A stretch of DNA of 14,768 bases from a bacterium (GCA_029218485.1 JAQXRK010000259.1:1-14768); one strand, 5' to 3'. Positions 1-6,495 are shown, counted from the stretch's first letter. Numbers and translations are program-made. Notes: a model not told the origin generated them from the sequence alone.

Positions 1-24
1 GCGGGACGGAGCGATCCGTCCCGC
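1..24. other. Perfect 10-bp inverted repeat with GCGA loop
   Basis: Ten bases (GCGGGACGGA) are followed by GCGA and then by their exact reverse complement. As RNA this is a very stable hairpin closed by a GNRA-type tetraloop. It lies only a few bases before the Shine-Dalgarno of the first gene. No T-run follows on the plus strand, so it is not a complete intrinsic terminator as seen here. It may be the end of the upstream transcript or a leader element. The window edge hides its left context. Confidence 0.5.
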
Positions 25-44
25 GTGAATTCTGGGGGAAAGCG

Positions 45-881
45 ATGGAACAGAACGTGCTGCGGGAGCGAATGGACCTGCATACACACAGCTATTATTC
101 CGACGGCGATCTGGCCCCGGCCGAGCTCGTGCGCCGCGCGCGCGAAGCGGGGGTCACGCTGCTGTCCGTGACCGACCATGACAGCATGGACGGCGTGCAG
201 GAGGCGCTCGCCGCCGGACGGCGGGAGGGCCTGCCGGTGGTGCCCGGCGTGGAGATGGACAACCGCTATGATCAGGAGTTGCACATTCTGGGCCTCTGCG
301 CGGATCCCGATTGCGCGCCGCTTCGCGCCGAGCTCGCGCGCGCCAGGGAACAGAGGATGGAGCGCAACGCGCGCATTCTCGACCAGCTCTTGGCGGCGGG
401 CTATGATGTGCGCACGTTTTTGCCGGATGTGCAGGGCGTGACGACGCGCCTGCACATTGCGCTTGCGCTCATACAGGCGGGCCATGCAAGCGATACGGCG
501 GATGCGTTCCAGCGCTTTCTGCGCCGCGGCACGCCCGGATTCGTGGCGATGCAGCGTCCCGGGCCGGCACAAGTGATCGCGCTGCTGCGCGAGGCGGGCG
601 CCATCCCGGTTCTCGCGCATCCGTGTCACCTGCGGGGCAATGTCCATGCCATCGTGCAGGAGCTGGTCGATCTGGGCATCGGCGGCATCGAGGCGTACTA
701 TACGACCTCGTCGCCCGGGCAGACGGAGCTGTTCTGCAGTCTGGCCGCGCAGCACCATCTGCTCGTCACGTGCGGCAGCGATTTTCACGGCGCGAACCGG
801 CCGGCTGCGCAGCTGGGCTGCGCATGGACACCGGCGCCGGCGCTCGAGCGCACGCGGCAGGCGCTGCTGATGCGCCTGTAA
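45..881 (+). CDS. PHP-domain metal-dependent phosphoesterase (YciV/RNase AM-like)
   Basis: A 278-residue cytoplasmic protein of the PHP superfamily. The full set of metal-ligand motifs is visible: HTH at residues 13-15, SDG with Asp20, TDHD at 43-46, Glu70 in GVEMD, His80, AHP around His192, and SDFH with Asp246 and His248 near the C-terminus. These ligands normally build a trinuclear metal site that hydrolyses phosphodiesters. The closest named relatives are YciV/TrpH-type proteins, characterised in E. coli as a 5'-3' exoribonuclease (RNase AM) or a 3',5'-nucleotide bisphosphate phosphatase. Length is normal for the family. The ATG at 45 follows a GGGGGA Shine-Dalgarno at good spacing. yunB follows 58 bases later on the same strand and may be co-transcribed. 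The family call is firm; the exact substrate cannot be read from sequence. Confidence 0.88.
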   Translation: MEQNVLRERMDLHTHSYYSDGDLAPAELVRRAREAGVTLLSVTDHDSMDGVQEALAAGRREGLPVVPGVEMDNRYDQELHILGLCADPDCAPLRAELARAREQRMERNARILDQLLAAGYDVRTFLPDVQGVTTRLHIALALIQAGHASDTADAFQRFLRRGTPGFVAMQRPGPAQVIALLREAGAIPVLAHPCHLRGNVHAIVQELVDLGIGGIEAYYTTSSPGQTELFCSLAAQHHLLVTCGSDFHGANRPAAQLGCAWTPAPALERTRQALLMRL

Positions 882-939
882 CGGCTTCTTCGACACGATA
901 CGCGCCGGTTCCGCATATAGTAAACCGAGAGGTGATCCT

Positions 940-1590
940 GTGAAGCGGAAGGCCCGGTTTCTGACAATTCTGCTGCTGGTGGTCGCTCTGCTGGCAGCGA
1001 TGTTCATCTATATCAATATCAATCTGCGCCCGGTTCTGTTCGGCCTGTCCTCCGCGCGCGTACAGTCCATCGCGGCAAAGGCGATGAACGATGCGATTCT
1101 GGACATCCTTTCCGGGAACGGCGAGCTGTACACCTCCCTGGTCAATGTCTATGAAACGGGCGGGAAGGTCTATCTGCTGCAGGCGAACAGCAGCCGGCTG
1201 AACACGCTCGCTGCCGATTGCGCCAACGCCGCGCAGGAGCGGATCGCTGCGCTGGGCGAGCAGGGGATCTCCATTCCGCTCGGCACGCTGTCCGGCATCC
1301 CGCTGCTGGCCGGCGCCGGGCCGCACATCCGGCTGCAGTTCACGCCGGCGGGGGCTGTGCGCTCCTCCTTTCAGAGCGAGTTCCGCTCAGCCGGGATCAA
1401 CCAAACGCTGCACCGCGTCAACCTGCGCCTGACCGCGACCGTCCGCGTCATCCTGCCGGGCGAGTCGCACACGCTGACCGTGGAGGCGGAGGCGCCGATT
1501 GCGGAGAATATTATCGTCGGGGATGTGCCGAACGCGTACACGAACGTTGCCAACGAAGAGGACCTTTTGAACCTGATACCGGGGGATTGA
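940..1590 (+). CDS. yunB: Sporulation protein YunB
   Basis: A 216-residue protein with one N-terminal membrane segment (about residues 7-27) after a short basic start, and the rest predicted outside the membrane. The C-terminal half carries signatures I associate with the YunB family: IPLGTLSGIPLLAGAGP, then EFRSAGINQTLHR with beta-rich sequence, then NIIVGDVPNAYTNV. YunB is a mother-cell sporulation protein in Bacillus (SigE regulon, needed for efficient sporulation), and its presence argues for an endospore former. The start is GTG at 940 with the Shine-Dalgarno GAGAGGTGA at 927-935. An ATG or GTG further upstream would remove that spacing. No convincing promoter is seen in the 58-base gap after the PHP gene, so read-through from upstream is possible. 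Confidence 0.86.
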   Translation: MKRKARFLTILLLVVALLAAMFIYININLRPVLFGLSSARVQSIAAKAMNDAILDILSGNGELYTSLVNVYETGGKVYLLQANSSRLNTLAADCANAAQERIAALGEQGISIPLGTLSGIPLLAGAGPHIRLQFTPAGAVRSSFQSEFRSAGINQTLHRVNLRLTATVRVILPGESHTLTVEAEAPIAENIIVGDVPNAYTNVANEEDLLNLIPGD

Positions 1591-1629
1591 CCGAAAGTAC
1601 AAAAAGTTTCGAAAAAAGTCGTGGTTTGG

Positions 1630-1658
1630 TTGCCCTGCCACCCCGCGTCTGCTATAAT
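1630..1658 (+). promoter_or_regulatory. SigA-type promoter with extended -10 for prs
   Basis: The -10 TATAAT at 1653-1658 is preceded by TG one base upstream, giving an extended -10. A partial -35 TTGCCC lies at 1630-1635 with a 17-base spacer. A-rich tracts occur just upstream (about 1599-1620). It sits about 35 bases before the prs start. I see no PurBox-like repeat. Confidence 0.75.
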
Positions 1659-1693
1659 AACAGTATCTCACTACGCTGAAGAGAGGAAATCAA

Positions 1694-2707
1694 ATGTATA
1701 CAGGCGCAGGTATCATCAAGATCTTTGCGGGCAGAACGGGACAACCCTTCGCAAAAAAGATGTGTGCATACCTTGGTACTCAACTGGGCGATGCAACCAC
1801 CATCAAGTTTTCGGAGGGCAATATTTTTGTCCGTATCAACGAGTCCATCCGCGATAAGGACGTCTATATTGTCCAGCCCATCGGTCATGAGCCCAATGAC
1901 GAGTTTATGGAGCTGCTGTTTTGGATCGATGCGTTCAAGCGCGCCAGCGCAAACTCCGTTACCGCCATCATCCCGTATTTTTCCTACGCGAAGGGCGATA
2001 AAAAGGACGAGCCCCGCGTATCCATCCGCGCGCGCGTTTGCGCGGATTGCATCGAGGCCGTCGGCGTAGACCGGGTCGTTACGATGGACCTCCATGCGCC
2101 GCAGATTCAGGGCTTTTTCAAAAAGCCGGTGGATCACCTCTATGCGATGCCGCTGCTCTGCGAGTATATCCGCCGTCAGGGGATTGTGGACGAGAACCTC
2201 GTCGTGGTTTCGCCGGACGCAGGCTCGGCCAAGCGCGCCCGAGAGTTTGCAACCGAGCTCGGCTGCCCGGTGGCAATCGGCGACAAGACCCGCTACGGCC
2301 ATGATGAGAATGCGAAGATTCTGGAGATCATCGGCGACGTCAAGGGCAAGAACTGCCTCGTGGTGGACGATTTCTCCATCTCCGGCGGCACGCTCGTCGA
2401 CATCGCCTATGGCCTGAAGGACAAGGGGGCCAACAGCGTGTTTGCCGCACTGTCCCACAATGTGCTCAGCGCGAAGGGCCTTGAGAAAATCGAAAAGAGC
2501 CCCATTGAGTTCCTTGTGGCGACCGATACGCTCGAGTGCCACGACGCGGCGGTTTCCACGAAGCTTCGCACGATCTCCGCTGCGCCGATGTTCGCGCAGG
2601 CGGTGAAGATCATCCACGACCGCGCGCCCATCAGCAACATGTTTGAACAGCGCGTCAGCAAGCGCCTGCTGGACATGAGCTTCATGGAGCAGCAGAGCCT
2701 GCTGTAA
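1694..2707 (+). CDS. prs: Ribose-phosphate pyrophosphokinase (PRPP synthetase), divergent
   Basis: A 337-residue enzyme that makes phosphoribosyl pyrophosphate from ribose 5-phosphate and ATP for purine, pyrimidine, NAD, His and Trp synthesis. Diagnostic sequences are PYFSYAKGDKKDEPR (flexible ATP-loop region, from about residue 95), MDLHAPQIQGFF near residue 132, VSPDAGSAKRA, and the PRPP-binding loop DDFSISGGT at 225-233. Compared with the usual bacterial form (about 315 residues, DDIIDTAGT loop, DKRR motif) this one is longer and altered: DKTRYGHDENAK replaces the normal DKRRP stretch and the PRPP loop differs. It has its own promoter and an AGAGAGG ribosome site. A strong terminator follows, so it is probably monocistronic. 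The function call is good; regulation by ADP or phosphate may differ from the standard class. Confidence 0.9.
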   Translation: MYTGAGIIKIFAGRTGQPFAKKMCAYLGTQLGDATTIKFSEGNIFVRINESIRDKDVYIVQPIGHEPNDEFMELLFWIDAFKRASANSVTAIIPYFSYAKGDKKDEPRVSIRARVCADCIEAVGVDRVVTMDLHAPQIQGFFKKPVDHLYAMPLLCEYIRRQGIVDENLVVVSPDAGSAKRAREFATELGCPVAIGDKTRYGHDENAKILEIIGDVKGKNCLVVDDFSISGGTLVDIAYGLKDKGANSVFAALSHNVLSAKGLEKIEKSPIEFLVATDTLECHDAAVSTKLRTISAAPMFAQAVKIIHDRAPISNMFEQRVSKRLLDMSFMEQQSLL

Positions 2708-2769
2708 TGCTGCAGGAGGCCGGAACCGCGGCATGACCGGCGGCGAATCCGGCGATATCACGGCTTACG

Positions 2770-2805
2770 AAGCAGCACGGCACAGGGCCGTGCTGCTTTT
2801 CCTTT
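2770..2805 (+). terminator. Intrinsic terminator after prs
   Basis: An 11-bp perfect stem (AGCAGCACGGC at 2771-2781 with its complement at 2787-2797) has a 5-base loop and is followed by TTTTCCTTT. It lies 63 bases after the prs stop and just before the Shine-Dalgarno of the next gene, so it isolates prs from the DUF1294-like gene. Confidence 0.88.
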
Positions 2806-2835
2806 CACAGAACGATTGCAACGGAGGTGCGCGCA

Positions 2836-3402
2836 TTGGCGTATTATCTGGCCGGCATCAACGCGCTGAGCTTTTTGCTGCATGCCATCCATACGCGCCG
2901 GTATGCCGACAGGAAGGCGGGGTGGATCCGCGCTCTTTTTACGGTCACCGTGCTGGCGGGCGGCTCGCCGGGCGCGCTGCTCGCCATCCTCCTCCTGGAT
3001 CGAAAGGCGGAAAAGCGGAACATGATGGCCCTTGTGCTCGCCGTCTGTGCGCTCATCGTGCAGGTCATTCTGCTGCTGTTCTGCAGCGGGGCGCACAGGC
3101 AGGAGCTCACCTTTGATGTTGGCGGCTTTTTCGGGCAGCACAGGTGGTTGGTTCTGTATCTGGCGGCGATCAATCTGGCCGCATGCGCCGCTTTTGCGAT
3201 CGATAAGTTTCGGGCGGTCCGGCACCTCTCCCGGATCCGGATCGTCACCTTGCTGCTGCTGGCATTTCTTGGCGGAACGGTCGGCGCGCTGCTGGCGATG
3301 TATGTTTTCCGGCACAAGACCAACAAGGATTATTTTGCCGTTGGCGTACCGATGATTCTGGTCACACACCTCGTGCTGCTTTTCTATGCGATGAACGCAT
3401 AG
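2836..3402 (+). CDS. Membrane protein with two tandem DUF1294-like halves
   Basis: A very hydrophobic protein of 188 residues. The second half (from about LYLAAINLAACAAFAIDKF to the end) matches the DUF1294 pattern: helix, IDKxRA, a basic RIR segment, LGGTVGALLAMYVFRHKTNKDYF, and a final helix. The first half repeats the same plan in degenerate form: YYLAGINALSFLLHAI, RRYADRKAGWIR, LAGGSPGALLAILLLDRKAEKRN, then a helix. Single DUF1294 proteins are about 80-130 residues, so this looks like an internal duplication. The start chosen is TTG at 2836, since the GGAGGTG Shine-Dalgarno at 2823-2829 lies 6 bases upstream. A GTG at 2827 would overlap that site. No biochemical role is known for the family. 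The gene has no obvious partner here. Confidence 0.78.
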   Translation: MAYYLAGINALSFLLHAIHTRRYADRKAGWIRALFTVTVLAGGSPGALLAILLLDRKAEKRNMMALVLAVCALIVQVILLLFCSGAHRQELTFDVGGFFGQHRWLVLYLAAINLAACAAFAIDKFRAVRHLSRIRIVTLLLLAFLGGTVGALLAMYVFRHKTNKDYFAVGVPMILVTHLVLLFYAMNA

Positions 3403-3638
3403 CCTTTTGGCTTCCGCGCTTCTGGGACAAGCCTGTCATAGAGCTCGGCAAAGCGATAGGATCGTCAGCCTCCCGGCCCATCCGCGCTTCCGGGATGAGA
3501 ACACAGAGCCGCATGAGCGCCGGCACTCGTTCGGCGGCGGATGATGGAAGGGCGCGCCTTTGGCGGCATCCCGGACAGCCTTCGGAATGCAATCGCGGGA
3601 GCGAAAAGCGGGGAAACCCGCTGCATTGGCCGCTTTTG
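3403..3638. other. Gene-poor, hairpin-rich intergenic stretch
   Basis: I see no supportable gene on either strand; the short open frames lack ribosome sites and family features. Inverted repeats are present: TCCGGGATG at 3489-3497 with CATCCCGGA at 3567-3575, and AAAAGCGG at 3604-3611 with CCGCTTTT at 3630-3637, the latter enclosing AGCGGG-GAAA-CCCGCT (3607-3622). The last could end transcription coming from the left, just before the carD promoter. Confidence 0.5.
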
Positions 3639-3667
3639 TTGACACCTGCCTTCATTTCTTCTATAAT
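3639..3667 (+). promoter_or_regulatory. Consensus SigA promoter for carD
   Basis: TTGACA at 3639-3644, a 17-base spacer, and TATAAT at 3662-3667: both hexamers are perfect. The predicted transcript has a leader of about 90 bases before the carD start, containing a small hairpin (ATAGAC 3713-3718 with GTCTAT 3725-3730). Confidence 0.9.
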
Positions 3668-3764
3668 ATAATCGTGATGTTGTTTACTATCCGTCGTGGC
3701 CTCCGCGGCTTTATAGACAGTTCGGTCTATCAGGGAAGAGTTTCATAGGAAGGGAGTTGCCGGC

Positions 3765-4235
3765 ATGTTTTGCGTGGGCGATCTGGTGTGCTATCCAATG
3801 CACGGGGTCGGCGTGATCGAGGCGATCCAGGAGCAGCAGGTTCTCGGAGAAACGGCGCACTACTATGTACTGCGATTCATGACGGGAAGGATGACCGCCA
3901 TGGTACCGGTAAAAAATGCGGAAGCGGTTGGCCTGCGCGAGCTGTCCGACGCCGCAAGATGCGAGCGCGTGATCGCCTACCTGCGCGGCGAGGACTGCAG
4001 ATCGGAGAGCGACAACTGGAATCAACGGTACAGGGACAATCTGGACAAGCTGCGTGAGGGCGATATCTTTTCGGTGGCCGATGTGGTGAAATGCCTGATG
4101 CGAAGGGAAAAGGAAAAGGGCCTTTCGGCAGGCGAGCGCAAGATGCTTTCGACTGCGCGGCAGGTGCTTCTGGCGGAACTGGTCACCGCAAGCGGGAGAG
4201 AGGAAAGCGAGCTGCTGCCGCTGGTTGGCGGTTGA
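3765..4235 (+). CDS. carD: CarD family transcriptional regulator
   Basis: A 156-residue protein with an N-terminal Tudor-like RNA polymerase interaction domain (CarD/CdnL/TRCF type, residues 1 to about 60): FCVGDLVCYPMHGVGVI, a strand pair ending YYVLRF, then MTAMVPVKNA. A helical C-terminal domain follows (about 70-150: WNQRYRDNLDKL, VADVVKCLMRREKEKGLSAGERKML). CarD proteins bind the RNA polymerase beta subunit and stabilise open complexes, notably at rRNA promoters in mycobacteria. Length is normal for Firmicutes forms. The ATG at 3765 follows AAGGGAG at good spacing, under a perfect promoter. The YacL-like gene begins 97 bases later on the same strand. Confidence 0.9.
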   Translation: MFCVGDLVCYPMHGVGVIEAIQEQQVLGETAHYYVLRFMTGRMTAMVPVKNAEAVGLRELSDAARCERVIAYLRGEDCRSESDNWNQRYRDNLDKLREGDIFSVADVVKCLMRREKEKGLSAGERKMLSTARQVLLAELVTASGREESELLPLVGG

Positions 4236-4236
4236 T

Positions 4237-4271
4237 GTTTGCAGGGGCGCGCTCCGGCGGCGCATGCAAAC
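4237..4271 (+). other. Inverted repeat after carD
   Basis: GTTTGCA at 4237-4243 pairs with TGCAAAC at 4265-4271, with further GC-rich pairing inside. It begins right after the carD stop. There is no T-run, so it looks like a 3' stabilising or partial stop structure rather than a full intrinsic terminator. Confidence 0.4.
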
Positions 4272-4297
4272 GGGAGGCTTGGCGATAAGTTTGTAAG

Positions 4298-4332
4298 AAA
4301 GGAGGCTTCGCGCGGCGAAGCTCGGTAGCGAC
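4298..4332 (+). promoter_or_regulatory. Shine-Dalgarno separated from the start codon by a hairpin
   Basis: A strong site AAAGGAGG lies at 4298-4305, but the first usable start, ATG 4333, is 27 bases further on. Between them GCTTCGC (4305-4311) and GCGAAGC (4315-4321) form a 7-bp stem with a 3-base loop. Folding it leaves 11 bases between the site and ATG, close to a working distance. No in-frame ATG, GTG or TTG occurs in the gap. Confidence 0.6.
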
Positions 4333-5409
4333 ATGAAAAAACTGCTCCGCATTGCAATTGCACTGGTGGGGCTGGGGATCGGCTGCGGTATTGTTGCACT
4401 GATATTATACAATTTTCGTTTCCCCGGTTATATCTATGTGATGCGGTATACGACCAACACGGCGGTGTTGATCGGTATCTATGTGGTGGTGGGCTTTCTG
4501 TTCGGCCTGTTCGGCTATATGCTCTCGCCAAAGATCATCGATGGCGTACAGGTCTGGTTCCGCAAGCTGGACAACCGTGTGCGCAGCATGCCGGCGCTGG
4601 ACATTCTGTTCGGCGTTGCCGGCCTGATTGTGGGCCTGCTCGCTGCCTATCTGGTCAGCCTCCTGCTGAACAGCCTGCGCGTGCCGGTGCTCTCCACGGT
4701 GCTCTCCGTGGTGCTGTATGTGGTCTGCGGCGGGTTTGGCTGCAAGTTCGGCATTACCCGCAGGAGCGAGATCATGTCCGGCGCCGCGGCAAACGATGCG
4801 GGCGCGCCGCCGAAGGTGCTGGACACCAGCGTGATCATCGATGGGCGCGTGCTGGACATTGCCATGACGGGGTTCATCGAGGGAAGGATTGTTGTACCGG
4901 AGTTTGTGCTCCGTGAGCTTCGGCACATTGCGGACAGCTCGGACGCTACCAAGCGCAACCGCGGCCGCCGCGGGCTCGACATATTGAAACTGCTGCAAAA
5001 GGAGTTCGGCTCGCGGGTCTGCATCGACAGCACGGATTTTCCCGAGGTTGACGAGGTGGATCTGAAGCTGCTGCGCCTCGCCGAGCAGATTGGCGGCGTA
5101 CTGGTCACCAACGACTACAACCTCAACAAGGTCGCCACGGTGCAGAACACGCCGGTGCTGAACATCAATGCGCTTGCCAACGCGGTCAAGCCGGTGCTGC
5201 TGCCGGGCGAGGAGCTCCAGCTCACCGTTTTGCGGGAGGGCAAGGAGCAGGGCCAGGGCGTCGGCTTCCTAGAGGACGGCACCATGGTCATTATCGACGG
5301 AGGAAAGCGGTATATCGGTCAGCTGGTCGATCTGCAGGTCACCAGCTCGCTGCAGACCGCCGCTGGCAGGATGATTTTTGCACGCATCCGCGTTCCCAAT
5401 GCCGGGTGA
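4333..5409 (+). CDS. yacL: YacL-like membrane PIN/TRAM domain protein
   Basis: A 358-residue protein with an N-terminal membrane region of about four helices (roughly residues 5-27, 35-62, 90-113, 117-137). A PIN nuclease-like domain follows (about 160-280), with acidic sites at Asp164 in VLDTSVIIDGR, the conserved Glu of EFVLREL, and Asp261 in VTNDYNLNKVA. A TRAM RNA-binding domain closes the protein (about 295-355, LPGEELQLTVLREGKEQGQG onward). This is the architecture of Bacillus YacL. The PIN acidic residues suggest a metal-dependent RNase tethered to the membrane, but the family's substrate is not settled. It lies downstream of carD, an association often seen in Firmicutes. The start is fixed by the lack of other start codons near the Shine-Dalgarno. 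Confidence 0.88.
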   Translation: MKKLLRIAIALVGLGIGCGIVALILYNFRFPGYIYVMRYTTNTAVLIGIYVVVGFLFGLFGYMLSPKIIDGVQVWFRKLDNRVRSMPALDILFGVAGLIVGLLAAYLVSLLLNSLRVPVLSTVLSVVLYVVCGGFGCKFGITRRSEIMSGAAANDAGAPPKVLDTSVIIDGRVLDIAMTGFIEGRIVVPEFVLRELRHIADSSDATKRNRGRRGLDILKLLQKEFGSRVCIDSTDFPEVDEVDLKLLRLAEQIGGVLVTNDYNLNKVATVQNTPVLNINALANAVKPVLLPGEELQLTVLREGKEQGQGVGFLEDGTMVIIDGGKRYIGQLVDLQVTSSLQTAAGRMIFARIRVPNAG

Positions 5410-5420
5410 GCGGCGCGCCG

Positions 5421-5448
5421 CTGCCGCAGCCGGGTCAAAGCGCGGCAG
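5421..5448 (+). other. Inverted repeat after yacL-like gene
   Basis: CTGCCGC at 5421-5427 pairs with GCGGCAG at 5442-5448, 12 bases after the stop. No T-run follows, so it is at best a weak or factor-assisted end of the carD-yacL transcript. Confidence 0.4.
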
Positions 5449-5494
5449 TGCATCGGAGAAACGCGTGGATTCCATGTTTTTGTCCGAAAACCGC

Positions 5495-5523
5495 TTGACA
5501 GCAACCGGGTGGTCTACTATAAT
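5495..5523 (+). promoter_or_regulatory. Consensus SigA promoter for rpmH
   Basis: TTGACA at 5495-5500, a 17-base spacer, and TATAAT at 5518-5523, again with both hexamers perfect. It gives a leader of about 85 bases before rpmH and should drive the ribosomal protein gene plus read-through into rnpA-yidD-yidC-jag. Confidence 0.92.
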
Positions 5524-5615
5524 GAGTAAGGTTACGATCGTGTCGGCTGTGTCCGCGCGTTCCATAGGGGCGTGGTTTCGCCCATGCAGATTCTATGAAG
5601 AGAGAGGTGTAAGGG

Positions 5616-5750
5616 ATGGTACGGACCTATCAGCCTAAAAAAAGACAGCGCAGCAAGGTGCACGGTTTCCGTAAGCGTATGAAGACCGCCGATGGTCGCA
5701 ATGTGCTCCGGCGTAGACGCGCTAAGGGTCGCAAAAAGCTGAGCGCGTAA
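5616..5750 (+). CDS. rpmH: 50S ribosomal protein L34
   Basis: A 44-residue, highly basic protein of the large ribosomal subunit. It starts MVRTYQPKKRQRSKVHGF and continues with RKRMKTADGRNVLRRRRAKGRKKLSA, the near-universal L34 sequence. Length is exactly typical (44-46 residues). The ATG at 5616 follows AGAGAGGTG. It stands first in the conserved rpmH-rnpA-yidD-yidC-jag cluster under a perfect promoter, but a strong hairpin with a T-run follows 48 bases after the stop. Most transcripts may therefore carry rpmH alone. Confidence 0.98.
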   Translation: MVRTYQPKKRQRSKVHGFRKRMKTADGRNVLRRRRAKGRKKLSA

Positions 5751-5798
5751 AACAGATTTGTGTGTTCGGAATCGACTCGAGTAAGGATACAAGCGATT

Positions 5799-5830
5799 GC
5801 GGCAGGCTTGTGCTTGCCGCATATTTTTTT
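5799..5830 (+). terminator. Strong terminator/attenuator between rpmH and rnpA
   Basis: A 9-bp stem with one G-U pair (5799-5807 with 5812-5820) and a 4-base loop is followed at once by ATATTTTTTT. It is a near-ideal intrinsic terminator inside an otherwise conserved operon. I see no promoter between it and rnpA, which begins at 5857, so it probably sets the L34 to RnpA ratio by partial read-through. Confidence 0.85.
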
Positions 5831-5856
5831 CCATACCTGTCTCCGGGAGAACGGTC

Positions 5857-6204
5857 TTGAAGCGCAGTGATTCCCTGAAAAAGAAGAAAGAGTTCCGGTA
5901 CACCTACCGCGTGGGCAAATCCACCGGGCATCACCTTCTGGCACTCGTGTACGCCAGAAGCAGGACGCGCGAACCGCACGTAGGGTTCTCCGTCAGCAAA
6001 AAAATCGGCAACAGCGTCGTGCGCAACCGCGTCAAGCGCCGCATGCGGGAGGCGGTTACACCGCTGATACCGGAGCTGCGCAACAATATCAACCTGATCT
6101 TTATTGCGCGCGACCCCATTCTGGACGCAGCCTTTCTGGACATCCGCGCCGCCATGCGGACAACGCTACGCAAAGCGGGTCTGCTCAGGGAGCGGAACGA
6201 CTGA
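5857..6204 (+). CDS. rnpA: Ribonuclease P protein component
   Basis: A protein of 115 residues, the protein subunit that assists the RNase P RNA in cleaving tRNA 5' leaders. It begins MKRSDSLKKKKEFRYTYRVGKS, and the family signature follows: VGFSVSKKIGNSVVRNRVKRRMREA (the RNR motif), then LIFIARDP in the last strand. The start chosen is TTG at 5857 with GGGAGA at 5845-5850. The open frame extends to 5797, but that part lies in the terminator hairpin and would add unrelated residues. yidD follows after 81 bases. Confidence 0.95.
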   Translation: MKRSDSLKKKKEFRYTYRVGKSTGHHLLALVYARSRTREPHVGFSVSKKIGNSVVRNRVKRRMREAVTPLIPELRNNINLIFIARDPILDAAFLDIRAAMRTTLRKAGLLRERND

Positions 6205-6285
6205 AAGGATGCTTCCAACCACGCTTTATGACGGCGACTGTTTGCAACCAGACCGCCGGACGCTTCAGAAAGCGGAGGTTCACCC

Positions 6286-6495
6286 ATGAAACGGTTTCTC
6301 ATCGCCATCGTGCGCGGCTATCAGCGGTACATTTCTCCGGCCTTTCCTCGCCACTGCCGCTTCATGCCGACATGCTCACAATATGCAATTGAAGCATTGC
6401 AGAAATACGGTGCTTTGAAGGGTATGGCACTGACCATTTGGCGTATCCTTCGGTGCAATCCGTTTTGCCGCGGTGGGTATGATCCGGTGCCTTAG
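6286..6495 (+). CDS. yidD: Membrane protein insertion efficiency factor YidD
   Basis: A 69-residue protein with the family hallmarks: an amphipathic N-terminus (MKRFLIAIVRGYQRYISPAF), a cysteine-bearing CRFMPTCSQYAIEAL, and RILRCNPFCRGGYDPVP at the end. YidD is peripheral at the inner face of the membrane and helps YidC/Sec insertion. It sits between rnpA and yidC as in most bacteria. The ATG at 6286 follows GGAGG at good spacing. Confidence 0.96.
   Translation: MKRFLIAIVRGYQRYISPAFPRHCRFMPTCSQYAIEALQKYGALKGMALTIWRILRCNPFCRGGYDPVP

Noticed and set aside
892..921. Possible SigE promoter for yunB (CATATAGT at 914-921)
   Set aside because: The upstream -35 match is poor, and the predicted transcript start would fall in or after the Shine-Dalgarno.
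1652..2761. A 369-codon open frame opposite prs
   Set aside because: Antisense shadow of a clear PRPP synthetase; it also runs through the prs promoter region.
2733..3116. Open frame with ATG and a GGAGG upstream after prs
   Set aside because: It crosses the prs terminator and overlaps the DUF1294-like gene in another frame. The sequence shows no family resemblance.
5410..5615. Possible replication origin next to rpmH
   Set aside because: rpmH often lies near oriC, but I see no DnaA boxes, AT-rich unwinding stretch or dnaA gene here.
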